From NCBI GenBank assembly GCA_963970005.1, contig CAXAMN010026395.1, forward strand, positions 314,853 through 378,852: DNA of 64,000 nucleotides. Reading direction: 5' to 3'. The position numbers and the translations under genes are program-made. The notes below the pieces were generated by a model that saw only the letters and a list, made by a program, of their open reading frames with translations, was not told where the DNA came from and searched no databases. Positions 59,901-60,383 of the stretch are shown here, in pieces. Each line of letters opens with the position of its first letter. Position 1 is the first letter of the stretch. This stretch comes from Durusdinium trenchii (lineage: Eukaryota > Sar > Dinophyceae > Suessiales > Symbiodiniaceae).

Positions 59901-60383
59901 GGGACCTGGTCGTACAGAACAAGACTGGTACAGTCGTTTGCAGCAGTTTGCAAGTGAGTGGATGTGACAGGGGCACCCAGTTGGGCACTCTTATCCTTCC
60001 TTCCTCCGTTCACACGGCACCCCGACATGGGAACTGCTGATACTACCACACTTGCAACATCCAGGTCTAGTGACTAGTGTTTCATTGGGAACCTTCGGAT
60101 CCAGGTCGTTCATGGGATCCTTCTGATCACATGAAGAAACCATGTTCCGGGCCAAACGATGTTTCTTCCACTTCCAGGGTTGGTTATAAGTTATACTATT
60201 CCCTGATGGCGTTTCTTCAGTCCCCGCAGAGAACAGTCCCCCACGCAGGTCGACCATGTTGGTCGACCTTCTCAGGAGATTGAAGGAATCTGCGCGCCCA
60301 TCGTGTCCAAGTATTATGGCGGCGGCGGTGCGGGTGCTGGAGCCAGCGACGAGGACGAGGAGGAAGCGCATGATGAGCTTTGA
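5867..60383 (+). CDS. ER HSP70 chaperone BiP/GRP78, 25 visible exons, 5' part outside window
   Basis: Twenty-five plus-strand exons encode, in order and in one continuous frame, the C-terminal ~495 residues of an HSP70. They comprise [14 protein letters not shown], the [16 protein letters not shown] segment, the phosphate-binding [24 protein letters not shown], the adenosine motif [11 protein letters not shown], the interdomain linker region [13 protein letters not shown], the substrate-binding domain (GIETVGG to NIQVYEGERP), the helical lid and the C-terminal HDEL. HDEL marks ER retention, so this is the lumenal Hsp70 that folds secretory proteins and is regulated by J-proteins. The family is about 650 residues, so roughly 150 N-terminal residues with the signal peptide lie upstream. 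All 25 acceptors are AG|G. Donors are GC (13), GA (7) and GT (4). No stop or frameshift interrupts the joined frame, so the gene looks functional. Introns run from 242 bp to 31.3 kb and contain other genes. Confidence 0.93.
6838..6900 (+). CDS. BiP exon 2
   Basis: The 63-bp exon encodes [19 protein letters not shown] and MN, the conserved HSP70 loop after VTVP. The acceptor is ccgag|GCC and the donor GC (GCCGCG). Phase 0 at both ends. Confidence 0.93.
7407..7474 (+). CDS. BiP exon 3
   Basis: The 68-bp exon encodes [20 protein letters not shown] and TE plus two bases of Lys. This is the HSP70 connect region. The donor is GA (GATCCTTGG), needed to keep the frame. Confidence 0.93.
8145..8173 (+). 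CDS. BiP exon 4 (29 bp)
   Basis: This micro-exon completes Lys and encodes NILVYDLGG plus one base of the third Gly: the phosphate-2 loop. The donor is GT (GTATCTTGG). The next exon is 2.27 kb away. Confidence 0.9.
8174..10440. other. BiP intron 4, no gene seen
   Basis: A 2.27-kb GT-AG intron. It contains two copies of ATGGGTCGCT with AAATATCA (8027-8070 lies just upstream), an (AT)n run at 9361-9376 and no coding segment I can support. Confidence 0.6.
10441..10487 (+). CDS. BiP exon 5
   Basis: The 47-bp exon completes Gly and encodes [15 protein letters not shown]. The 14 bases around its acceptor (CGAGGTACCTTCGA) are duplicated 29 bp upstream at 10408. The donor is GC (GCCGTCC). The 31.3-kb intron follows. 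Confidence 0.92.
11014..11034. repeat. solo copy of a MITE-like terminus
   Basis: CTCTCTCAGAGAGTGATCGG followed by GA resembles the outer end of the inverted repeat at 38917-39568. A weaker match, CTCAGAATGGTCT, follows at about 11075. It suggests a degraded related element. Confidence 0.45.
11678..12330 (+). CDS. possible 5' exons of the nested gene (weak)
   Basis: Overlapping open stretches in two frames have plausible composition, for example a helical [21 protein letters not shown] do not recognise them and cannot place splice sites. They may be the start of the nested plus-strand gene or chance frames. Confidence 0.25.
12783..13022 (+). CDS. nested gene, acidic segment
   Basis: After a gtag|GTG acceptor, an open frame encodes [19 protein letters not shown] and then [18 protein letters not shown]. 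Acidic linkers of this kind are common in the family. The 3' boundary is not resolved. Confidence 0.4.
   Translation: MNGMLDGQVDDADPDSEEKVHHSNLSSTSKPRHDLLVQVAPLVVDLDDEPIIQANPAVIESCNSIRMLKSFVFRCHLRC
12783..37090 (+). CDS. nested multi-exon gene: methyltransferase-like, coiled-coil and transposase-like regions
   Basis: Many plus-strand segments with AG|G acceptors read in a consistent domain order. They are an acidic N-terminal region, a Lys/Ala-rich region (15081), [18 protein letters not shown] (18254), [14 protein letters not shown] and a [13 protein letters not shown] segment (18690-19043), [11 protein letters not shown] (19138), [16 protein letters not shown] (19505), a long acidic helix (22177), SRGR-type [11 protein letters not shown] (23846) and coiled coil (24448, 33357). 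They end in a transposase-like part: [62 protein letters not shown], and [13 protein letters not shown]. As remembered, the order matches a repeated dinoflagellate family of unknown function. The gene sits inside a BiP intron on the same strand and is split by the 8.5-kb element. One probable frameshift (near 33465) suggests decay. Start, end and several exons are unresolved. Confidence 0.6.
13292..13587 (+). repeat. tandem duplication (148 bp) of an exon and its intron
   Basis: 13292-13439 and 13440-13587 are near-identical units. Each starts at an AG|GC acceptor and encodes AEAV(Q/E)PLPAP(T/A)E(P/T) and [10 protein letters not shown], followed by a TG/GGT-rich stretch and CCTTGTTCCCAATCCATTG. 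The product would carry a duplicated ~27-residue segment. Confidence 0.75.
13687..13990 (+). CDS. nested gene, further exon(s)
   Basis: After tttgcag, a frame encodes [20 protein letters not shown] and an Ala/Phe segment. A second short exon after gtag|GTG at about 13948 encodes [19 protein letters not shown]. Boundaries are approximate. Confidence 0.4.
15081..15675 (+). CDS. nested gene, Lys/Ala-rich exon
   Basis: After tctggag|GCC, about 195 codons are rich in Lys and Ala, with a run of (K/S)(A/S)AAS units at 15310-15410. Then come a charged helix ([20 protein letters not shown]) and [12 protein letters not shown]. The Lys-rich part looks like a nuclear or nucleic-acid-binding tail. Related genes carry a similar DSFYV-type segment just before the methyltransferase-like domain. 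The 3' boundary is approximate. Confidence 0.6.
15760..17560. other. intron sequence of the nested gene
   Basis: I see no segment I can call with confidence. Short open stretches around 16380-16790 and 16930-17060 have AG|G acceptors but no recognisable product. Confidence 0.4.
18254..18312 (+). CDS. nested gene, methyltransferase-like motif I exon
   Basis: After cgcgcag it encodes [23 protein letters not shown] is the Gly-containing loop expected for a SAM-binding-like fold. The donor near 18312 is inferred. Confidence 0.7.
18640..19043 (+). CDS. nested gene, PC-motif region of methyltransferase-like domain
   Basis: It encodes [30 protein letters not shown], then [20 protein letters not shown] and IENPDRST. 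The PC and (E)NP motifs resemble motifs IV and VI of cytosine-C5 methyltransferases at a loose level. I would not claim methylation activity. An intron inside the region cannot be excluded. Confidence 0.65.
19138..19197 (+). CDS. nested gene, [11 protein letters not shown] exon
   Basis: After actag|G it encodes [19 protein letters not shown]. As remembered, the family has MGxFGGxxxKPxxxxG at this place, directly after the methyltransferase-like block. Confidence 0.65.
19505..19605 (+). CDS. nested gene, [12 protein letters not shown] exon
   Basis: It encodes [20 protein letters not shown] and GVAVANLH. This is the plus-strand counterpart of the KKSE-HYPMRFA segment in the minus-strand gene at 260-5157. 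Boundaries are approximate. Confidence 0.6.
19800..21200. other. intron sequence of the nested gene
   Basis: Only weak open stretches are seen (for example 20280-20440). No product is recognised. GCGTTA-type short repeats lie at 20920-20995. Confidence 0.4.
21210..21350 (+). CDS. nested gene, Ser-rich/charged exon
   Basis: After tttagag it encodes [20 protein letters not shown] and [10 protein letters not shown]. This is a low-complexity then helical segment, probably a linker. Confidence 0.4.
21440..21795 (+). CDS. nested gene, Pro/Lys-rich linker exon
   Basis: A long open frame encodes a Pro-rich region ([40 protein letters not shown]) and an Ala-rich end. It is probably disordered; the function is unknown. 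Confidence 0.45.
22177..22960 (+). CDS. nested gene, large acidic helical exon
   Basis: After tggcag|GTA, about 260 codons encode [20 protein letters not shown], a region around [20 protein letters not shown] and long amphipathic helices. A coiled-coil scaffold is likely. It is one of the longest exons of the gene. Confidence 0.55.
23418..23600 (+). CDS. nested gene, RFHRSLKS exon
   Basis: After gaccag|GT, the frame that reads [18 protein letters not shown] and then [20 protein letters not shown] is chosen over the two alternatives, because it joins an acidic linker to a family-like R(F/Y)xRSL(K/R)S motif. Confidence 0.55.
23846..24115 (+). CDS. nested gene, [11 protein letters not shown] exon
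   Basis: It encodes [20 protein letters not shown], a basic [18 protein letters not shown] segment and [12 protein letters not shown]. As remembered, the same LFxxW...R.GR...FG...HPD order recurs in dinoflagellate proteins that carry the transposase-like C-terminal domain. Confidence 0.6.
24225..24312 (+). CDS. nested gene, short acidic exon
   Basis: It encodes [20 protein letters not shown] and DLDQAQSRE in phase with its neighbours. Boundaries are approximate. Confidence 0.4.
24448..24655 (+). CDS. nested gene, Pro-run and coiled-coil exon
   Basis: It encodes [20 protein letters not shown] then a Lys-rich coiled-coil start ([20 protein letters not shown]). The 8.5-kb element begins nine bases after this frame closes. 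A coiled coil resumes beyond the element at 33357. Confidence 0.5.
24664..24698 (+). repeat. left terminal inverted repeat
   Basis: It begins CTGAATGTCGCGCTTGAACT and pairs with the right end read inward (CTGAATGTCACGCCTGTACT). It is flanked outside by TT. Confidence 0.8.
24686..24890 (+). repeat. left subterminal repeats
   Basis: Seven or so TAAGTT words lie at 24690-24820, followed by five TTGAACTT(A/G)G words at 24837-24888. Clustered short words inside the TIR are typical transposase-binding regions in CACTA-type elements; that role is inferred here. Confidence 0.65.
24921..24932 (+). promoter_or_regulatory. spliced-leader-like motif ahead of ORF1
   Basis: TTTTGGCTCGAG matches the last 12 bases of the dinoflagellate spliced leader (TTTTGGCTCAAG) at 11 of 12 positions, 35 bp before the ORF1 ATG. 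Confidence 0.5.
24968..26440 (+). CDS. transposon ORF1, 490-residue protein with KRPA repeats
   Basis: The frame opens at ATG 24968 and is uninterrupted to TGA. The N-terminus ([20 protein letters not shown]) and residues 75-190 are helical. Residues ~190-375 are Pro/Arg-rich and probably disordered. Near residues 377-395 are repeats of the form (K/R)RPA ([17 protein letters not shown]), which look like a basic nuclear or DNA-binding tail. The C-terminus has [20 protein letters not shown], a segment I associate with dinoflagellate transposon-like genes. ORF2 starts one base after its stop. Possible roles are DNA-binding accessory protein or structural protein; no catalytic motif was found. 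The length and lack of frame breaks argue that it is a recent insertion. Confidence 0.75.
   Translation: MEKQKLSEFITESKQLSAEEKVKLLLSLQEGVKDSGVSQEQPLDDNQPKGETCAPAHSAAAKPAARASKSVQRRPNQDYTKLDDFLPPSQWEALERAYSSRDKAEVLAECCFRMLALRLPTELTYGTMAGIVGLLTGCMGNQWALQCILQEVKSEWKKVRGRLSGKYPDPKELLPVLPLTFEDLPASIRETFGEERPALPRQRSLDVDAIRLAAAKIPLRGGSLVSAPTIFQRLAEGTGQHMVDRPGRLTNLQIFPQRVRRDGAFSRNSGDGRQTLMASPEAEKRSTGNTTTPRKATPLAIENGPSAPTAPEQGMRPQGVSPVKPPEPSKMPSHQCPEQRLLEALRDEDAEPSRQKDAQAQALTSAMITELGGQGTGHVMKRPAALKRPAAVLRRPASSKKPKTSGTIVAESAGETGQGNISFSAKRWGSCRAEFYTQKSYIRFSSEGKWKMVIGSTAPNHRHICKKLIPFVSKGCSREELLSQRELLQC
26442..27005 (+). CDS. transposon ORF2, 187-residue protein, possible membrane helix
   Basis: It begins with ATG one base after the ORF1 stop (TGACATG). 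Residues 1-16 are basic (KRKRMRGPR). Residues ~26-46 form a hydrophobic stretch ([20 protein letters not shown]) that could be a membrane helix or a buried helix. The rest is a mixed alpha-helical region with several Cys. I do not recognise it. The one-base gap suggests either reinitiation after ORF1 or that both come from one ancestral frame. Confidence 0.55.
   Translation: MADLESKRKRMRGPRYNMCLLVIDPGLRLELLLLLVAVSAYTVHIYSGMRTDQKDECFTLLDQKLKCEVERRGHQRVEASCDLIRVVLQQCGWHHGTDALRLFYLAGRRQCPPFDDWIDTSDIGRTAAKRSFTALQELPDGEKLQDAFDESILFVEHLMTEAKLNWTRDVLEDVRISLSNARNGLKS
27102..27116 (+). promoter_or_regulatory. spliced-leader-like motif upstream of the hairpin array
   Basis: GCCGTTTTTGGGCTC resembles the GCCATTTTGGCTC part of the leader with insertions. 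It is the weakest of the five motifs. If it marks a transcript start for ORF3, the hairpin array would lie in a 5' UTR intron ending at 28008. Confidence 0.3.
27278..27860 (+). repeat. array of imperfect hairpins with compensatory stems
   Basis: About 20 inverted-repeat units of the form CTCCCACC-TGCGT-GGTGGGAG are spaced by 5-10 bp in a higher-order pattern of three types. The third type is CTCTCACC-TGCGC-GGTGAGAG, where both stem strands changed together. It separates ORF2 from ORF3. Open frames through it on both strands are repeat artefacts. Confidence 0.85.
28007..28009 (+). promoter_or_regulatory. possible 3' splice site just before ORF3
   Basis: A pyrimidine-rich stretch followed by CTGCGCAG|GTACACCATGG gives an AG|G acceptor 7 bp before the ORF3 start codon, as in the spliced genes of the window. 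Cis- or trans-splicing here is inferred. Confidence 0.4.
28016..28808 (+). CDS. transposon ORF3, charged RD/RS-like protein with CxxC motif, probable frameshift
   Basis: ATG is in a good Kozak context (CACCATGG). An acidic start ([12 protein letters not shown]) leads to a KRDRK/DRKD repeat region at residues ~48-95, then a CSHCAQW...H...CLC segment at ~123-150 that could bind zinc. The starting frame runs to 28738. After a run of seven G at 28566-28572, the neighbouring frame continues the charged composition better ([39 protein letters not shown]) to TGA at 28808. I therefore read the C-terminus in that frame and infer a one-base indel or a slip at the G run. Possible role: RNA- or DNA-binding accessory protein. 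Confidence 0.55.
28881..29036 (+). repeat. cluster of nine GTCGG words between ORF3 and ORF4
   Basis: GTCGG(C/T)C occurs repeatedly (for example ATGTCGGCCCATGTCGGTCA near 29000), nine times in about 155 bp. It may be a regulatory or protein-binding cluster; that is inference. Confidence 0.6.
29069..29078 (+). promoter_or_regulatory. spliced-leader-like motif ahead of ORF4
   Basis: TTCTGGCTCA differs by one base from TTTTGGCTCA of the leader and lies 48 bp before the ORF4 ATG. Confidence 0.35.
29126..30214 (+). CDS. transposon ORF4, 362-residue protein with N-terminal CxxC...CxxC
   Basis: ATG lies in a strong context (GGCCATGGC). Residues 27-52 contain CRLCHRE...FQCRSC, two CxxC pairs spaced like a zinc ribbon; another CxxC-type pair lies near residue 82. 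The middle is helical. A basic/Ala-Pro linker follows ([20 protein letters not shown] at ~208-230). The end is helical and finishes in a Lys/Arg tail ([13 protein letters not shown]). It is probably DNA-binding. No nuclease or polymerase motif is visible. The frame is intact. Confidence 0.7.
   Translation: MASIDAAAEQAPREDRSGTEGPSVRTCRLCHRELPADTKGRVKGKTFQCRSCLTLTTLLYRNQGPGTLDRWSAEQKVKFFQRCAACVDERVSWETVRSVVIETETHSRVQQKVTQVTQESLPLGVWLQRGYTEQAVLQFATEKDPKLGQLYAVPVQADIWREVQETVEKEVLEREKAISQKSCGKRKKGDAEAEALDLDVAAAPKALPAPKKAAKGAPAAALTGQTPRQMEAARRKQETNNQKCALFAAQHVGTLSTCVAALEKAHAQGEKAKLEPDLLQQAVDALGKLQPWKKACQDIVHLAEATKGLATPLGPLDFTKVDVKDTVKAANRVVSDIRSTMRALKPEKPEKGERSKRFKKDN
30344..30355 (+). promoter_or_regulatory. 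spliced-leader-like motif ahead of ORF5
   Basis: CTGTAGCAATCTTTCGGCTC (ending at 30352) resembles most of the leader sequence with two extra bases, about 37 bp before the ORF5 ATG. A TATATATATA run separates them. Confidence 0.35.
30390..30902 (+). CDS. transposon ORF5, 170-residue acidic/helical protein
   Basis: It begins ATGATG right after a TATATATATA run. The N-terminus is basic (EKKRKAPG), followed by an acidic patch (QVDDSDDDC at ~70) and a predicted helical C-terminal half ([18 protein letters not shown] and onward). I do not recognise it. The frame ends with TGA 88 bp before the ORF6 start. Confidence 0.55.
   Translation: MMSRLPHAPLSEKKRKAPGMAPGVHGALVSNKRVHLWGPRFVDIGVHHNLKTMFADMAPIQVDDSDDDCVAPPQATCHTTICVEAALAQETVDILDPLEQELQSRMRQDGQLASSIIHMSKALDVVRRMLDPAKECLSQTDPTDALRFDSSDVARVHDMVINLFCNLRRL
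30965..30976 (+). promoter_or_regulatory. exact 12-base spliced-leader 3' end ahead of ORF6
   Basis: TTTTGGCTCAAG is identical to the last 12 bases of the conserved dinoflagellate spliced leader and is followed by a G, 14 bp before the ORF6 ATG. In dinoflagellates such relics mark genes derived from trans-spliced mRNA. Confidence 0.7.
30991..33004 (+). CDS. transposon ORF6, DDE-type transposase-like protein, frameshifted by a 10-bp duplication
   Basis: I start at ATG 30991 (MPKRKRCDD), since the upstream part of the frame has no ATG. The first frame runs to 32655. Recognisable parts are [40 protein letters not shown], a CINCCN pair near residue 240 and [14 protein letters not shown]. As remembered, the YxDEVTxGN and CxxC pattern recurs in dinoflagellate transposase-like proteins. 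At 32549-32569, ACATGCAGTC is followed by ACATGCAGGTC. After this 10-bp duplication the frame changes, and the conserved-looking continuation ([20 protein letters not shown] to the TAG at 33002-33004) lies in the next frame. The copy is therefore probably inactive as it stands. Catalytic residues cannot be assigned with certainty. Confidence 0.65.
33161..33196 (-). repeat. right terminal inverted repeat
   Basis: Read inward it begins CTGAATGTCACGCCTGTACT, matching the left end with about six mismatches and one gap. TT follows outside. Confidence 0.8.
33357..33593 (+). CDS. nested gene, coiled-coil exon with probable one-base frameshift
   Basis: After atcctag|G, the frame encodes [35 protein letters not shown] and then a stop. 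A second frame, shifted by one base, encodes [20 protein letters not shown] and KSVKTSVDS. The two halves look like one helical segment broken by an extra base near 33465. It resumes the coiled coil interrupted by the transposon. Confidence 0.5.
33703..33770 (+). CDS. nested gene, Lys/Ala-Pro exon
   Basis: After aatcag it encodes [20 protein letters not shown], a short basic linker. The 3' boundary is approximate. Confidence 0.4.
34634..34705 (+). CDS. nested gene, helical exon
   Basis: After attcag it encodes [20 protein letters not shown] and RDSQ, ending before a GT donor. It is probably the first exon of the transposase-like part. Confidence 0.5.
34859..34985 (+). CDS. nested gene, basic exon
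   Basis: After ttccag it encodes [20 protein letters not shown] and [17 protein letters not shown]. The product is not recognised on its own. Confidence 0.4.
35101..35182 (+). CDS. nested gene, VDVPLWEF exon
   Basis: After tcccag it encodes [20 protein letters not shown] and ISQHL. A similar hydrophobic/acidic segment precedes the GDxA motif in related proteins as I remember them. Confidence 0.45.
35290..35590 (+). CDS. nested gene, WGDAAAY exon of transposase-like domain
   Basis: It encodes [33 protein letters not shown] and then [40 protein letters not shown]. The D in WGDxA and the conserved FPL-type end fit an RNase H-like fold; this is an inference from remembered family members. An upstream acceptor near 35290 was not located exactly. 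Confidence 0.6.
35697..35745 (+). CDS. nested gene, FETLRAYL exon
   Basis: After cataag|GA it encodes [15 protein letters not shown]. It is placed by order and by resemblance to xxTLRAxLxP segments of the family. Confidence 0.45.
35905..35971 (+). CDS. nested gene, EIRGDWKF exon
   Basis: It encodes [20 protein letters not shown]. EIRGDWKxH is one of the most recognisable motifs of this dinoflagellate transposase-like domain, so the assignment of the domain rests partly on it. Confidence 0.6.
36118..36261 (+). CDS. nested gene, CxxC...YTD exon
   Basis: It encodes [12 protein letters not shown], then [20 protein letters not shown]. The CxxCxxC cluster followed by YTD fits the zinc-knuckle-like insertion of the family. 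The acceptor is not AG|G at the expected place; boundaries are uncertain. Confidence 0.55.
36353..36572 (+). CDS. nested gene, CAMHVVHLG exon
   Basis: After ccttcag|GTCCA it encodes [40 protein letters not shown] and an acidic then AWCRRHKW segment. CSMHxxxLG is a recurrent motif of the same family. The exon is long and uninterrupted. Confidence 0.65.
36730..37090 (+). CDS. nested gene, C-terminal exons
   Basis: Short segments encode [12 protein letters not shown] (about 36735-36775) and [20 protein letters not shown] with [19 protein letters not shown] (36913-37060). The frame closes at 37090. As remembered, family proteins end with KAxNxR...WL...A...A...L(Y/F). Exact splice sites are not resolved. 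Confidence 0.5.
37146..37455 (+). repeat. tandem array, unit near ACAAGAGTGTCC(C/T)
   Basis: About 20 copies of a 16-bp unit (with some shortened units) fill 310 bp. Three open frames run through it, as expected for a repeat without stops. It starts 56 bp after the nested gene frame closes. Confidence 0.9.
37579..38083 (-). CDS. minus-strand coding fragment, unknown family
   Basis: Three separate minus-strand stretches look coding: [20 protein letters not shown] (37733-37793), [20 protein letters not shown] (37579-37656) and [13 protein letters not shown] (37821-37862). A longer frame continues to about 38083 ([20 protein letters not shown]). They are probably exons of one gene or a remnant, opposite to the nested gene. 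No function is recognised. A further weak stretch lies at 38120-38260. Confidence 0.4.
38917..39568. mobile_element. MITE-like element with ~71-bp inverted repeats
   Basis: 38917-38987 is repeated in inverse orientation at 39499-39568. The outer end reads GGGA(C/T)CC(T/C)GATCACTCGC and continues TGAGAGGGTGTTTGGGTTG. About 62 of 71 positions match. The 510-bp interior has no supported gene. No clear target duplication is seen. Confidence 0.75.
39569..41752. other. AT-rich end of the giant BiP intron
   Basis: No coding segment is supported. There is an (AT)n run at 40041-40056. At 41254-41430 there is a loose repeat of TTTAGAGT/TTTAGATAAG words. A dispersed intron motif, TACGAACTGAGACTCCAGG, lies at 41551-41569 and recurs at 57116. 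Confidence 0.5.
41753..41804 (+). CDS. BiP exon 6
   Basis: The 52-bp exon encodes [17 protein letters not shown] plus the first base of Arg. The acceptor is accgcag|GTG. The donor GT (GTGCCC) is required because exon 7 supplies GT of the Arg codon. Confidence 0.93.
42070..42860 (+). repeat. 800-bp TTGTGGTTGTGTG minisatellite
   Basis: The stretch is built from GTTTGTGGTTGTGT words with few other bases. It lacks stops in several frames on both strands, giving long Cys/Val- or Thr/His-rich frames that are artefacts. Confidence 0.95.
42870..43176 (+). repeat. tandem array of CTATCTGGCATA units
   Basis: Units of 12-16 bp around ATCTGGCAT(A/T)CT follow directly on the TTGTGG array. Confidence 0.9.
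43177..43384 (+). repeat. 40-bp tandem repeat (about five copies) derived from the copia remnant
   Basis: The unit runs GGTTGAGGTCCAGGNNTGCA then CACTGCGATCGGATCCTTGC. The last partial copy runs straight into the copia coding frame. The CAGGGATGCACACTGCGATC part recurs at 44524 on the other side of the remnant. Confidence 0.9.
43400..44214 (+). pseudogene. copia RNase H fragment, first frame
   Basis: The open frame carries the connection region ([19 protein letters not shown]-like [20 protein letters not shown]) and RNase H with D (FSDAS), E (SMEAE) and D (YSDSE). Integrase, gag and protease are absent. Confidence 0.85.
44215..44520 (+). pseudogene. copia fragment, second frame after one-base loss
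   Basis: The continuation encodes [20 protein letters not shown] and [12 protein letters not shown], typical of the copia C-terminus, then a VEVCC segment that I remember from dinoflagellate copia-like proteins. It breaks off at repeat sequence near 44523. Confidence 0.75.
44586..44662 (+). repeat. GGA/GGC-rich tract, possible quadruplex
   Basis: (GGAGGA)n grades into (GGAGGC)n over about 75 bp. It has many GG/GGA runs on one strand. Confidence 0.8.
45025..45071 (+). CDS. BiP exon 7
   Basis: It completes Arg and encodes [15 protein letters not shown]. The acceptor is attaag|GT and the donor GC (GCAGACCGG). Confidence 0.92.
45448..45531 (+). CDS. BiP exon 8
   Basis: It encodes [20 protein letters not shown], then RALSSTHQ. 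The acceptor is cggcag|GAC and the donor GC. Confidence 0.93.
45673..45709 (+). repeat. dispersed intron repeat, copy in BiP intron 8
   Basis: It contains GTAGGGTCATGTCCCATTTT and TCTAGGGTACTTTGGA. Near-identical copies are at 63892-63927 (same strand) and 5690-5735 (inverse). Confidence 0.8.
46027..46098 (+). CDS. BiP exon 9
   Basis: It encodes [20 protein letters not shown], then ARFE. The acceptor is cgggag|GCT and the donor GA (GAGCCACC). Confidence 0.93.
46494..46541 (+). CDS. BiP exon 10
   Basis: It encodes [16 protein letters not shown]. The acceptor is attgag|GAG and the donor GC (GCGTGGTATGG). Confidence 0.93.
46629..46728. repeat. 100-bp hairpin in BiP intron 10
   Basis: Perfect 15-bp arms TCCCTAGGGCTCCTG (46629-46643) and CAGGAGCCCTAGGGA (46714-46728) enclose two direct CCACCTCCTGAGG words. 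The second arm recurs at 60866-60880. Confidence 0.75.
47345..47385 (+). CDS. BiP exon 11
   Basis: It encodes [13 protein letters not shown] plus two bases of Glu. The acceptor is gctgcag|GTC and the donor GC (GCTCTTTGG). Confidence 0.93.
48040..48092 (+). repeat. TACTAGGAGCAAGGACGCTA repeat cluster in BiP intron 11
   Basis: Two to three tandem copies of (CATCG)CTACTAGGAGCAAGG-ACGC lie here. Single copies are at 50813-50836 and, diverged, at 51733-51760, in two other BiP introns. Confidence 0.75.
48175..48242 (+). CDS. BiP exon 12, adenosine motif
   Basis: It completes Glu and encodes [20 protein letters not shown], then FN and one base of Gly. VGGSTRIP is the HSP70 adenosine-binding signature. 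The donor is GT (GTGCCTTGG). Confidence 0.95.
48243..49641. other. BiP intron 12, no gene seen
   Basis: A 1.4-kb intron with no supported coding segment and no long repeat recognised. Confidence 0.6.
49642..49676 (+). CDS. BiP exon 13
   Basis: It completes Gly and encodes [11 protein letters not shown]. The acceptor is tccgcag|GT and the donor GC. Confidence 0.92.
49929..49953 (+). repeat. (ACGC)n microsatellite
   Basis: Six ACGC units lie just before BiP exon 14. Confidence 0.9.
49974..50067 (+). CDS. BiP exon 14, end of ATPase domain and linker
   Basis: It encodes [20 protein letters not shown] and [11 protein letters not shown] plus one base of Gly. The hydrophobic DLLLLDV segment is the interdomain linker region that couples the ATPase and substrate domains. 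The donor is GC. Confidence 0.94.
50310..50359 (+). CDS. BiP exon 15
   Basis: It completes Gly and encodes [16 protein letters not shown], start of the substrate-binding beta domain. The donor is GC. The intron before it is 242 bp, the shortest of the gene. Confidence 0.93.
51552..51620 (+). CDS. BiP exon 16
   Basis: It encodes [20 protein letters not shown] and NIQ. The acceptor is gtcgag|GTC and the donor GC. Confidence 0.93.
52515..52560 (+). CDS. BiP exon 17
   Basis: It encodes [15 protein letters not shown] plus one base of Gly. The donor is GC (GCATCTCGG). Confidence 0.93.
52561..53961. other. BiP intron 17, no gene seen
   Basis: A 1.4-kb intron; open stretches on both strands lack recognisable products. 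Confidence 0.6.
53962..54032 (+). CDS. BiP exon 18
   Basis: It completes Gly and encodes [20 protein letters not shown] and FEI. Gly replaces the usual Thr of [11 protein letters not shown], and Gln the usual Val after PRG. The donor is GC (GCCGCTCGG). Confidence 0.92.
54386..54415 (+). repeat. (GA)n microsatellite
   Basis: A GAGAGAGG-(GA)n run in BiP intron 18. Confidence 0.9.
54943..54967 (+). CDS. BiP exon 19 (25 bp)
   Basis: This micro-exon encodes DSNGILNV plus one base of Gly. The acceptor is gccaag|GAC and the donor GT (GTGCCTCC). Confidence 0.9.
55853..55886 (+). CDS. BiP exon 20
   Basis: It completes Gly and encodes [10 protein letters not shown] plus two bases of Lys. The donor is GA (GATCCTTGG), identical over nine bases to the donor of exon 3. 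Confidence 0.92.
56143..56212 (+). CDS. BiP exon 21
   Basis: It completes Lys and encodes [20 protein letters not shown], then EAE. The donor is GA (GAGTTGGGC). Confidence 0.94.
56213..57856. other. BiP intron 21 with a hairpin, no gene seen
   Basis: It contains a perfect 18-bp inverted repeat, ATATGCTGTTAAGTTGCC at 57596-57613 and its complement at 57642-57659, with a 28-base loop. A tandem GATGATTAGGCAAGCC word follows. A copy of TACGACCTGAGACTCCAGG lies at 57116-57134 and a (TC)n run at 57811-57826. Confidence 0.7.
57857..57886 (+). CDS. BiP exon 22 (30 bp)
   Basis: It encodes [10 protein letters not shown] of the lid. The donor is GA (GAGTGCTGC). Seven bases, AGGAGTT, are shared between its start and the preceding donor site. 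Confidence 0.92.
58379..58483 (+). CDS. BiP exon 23
   Basis: It encodes [35 protein letters not shown]. The donor is GA (GAGCCTTGG). Confidence 0.93.
59712..59810 (+). CDS. BiP exon 24
   Basis: It encodes [20 protein letters not shown] and [13 protein letters not shown], the lid helices. The donor is GA (GAGCGGCGG). Confidence 0.94.
60276..60383 (+). CDS. BiP terminal exon with HDEL stop
   Basis: It encodes [20 protein letters not shown], an acidic DEDEEE tail and HDEL, then TGA at 60381-60383. HDEL is the ER-retrieval signal, which separates this gene from cytosolic HSP70 (EEVD). Confidence 0.96.
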   Translation, partial: EIEGICAPIVSKYYGGGGAGAGASDEDEEEAHDEL

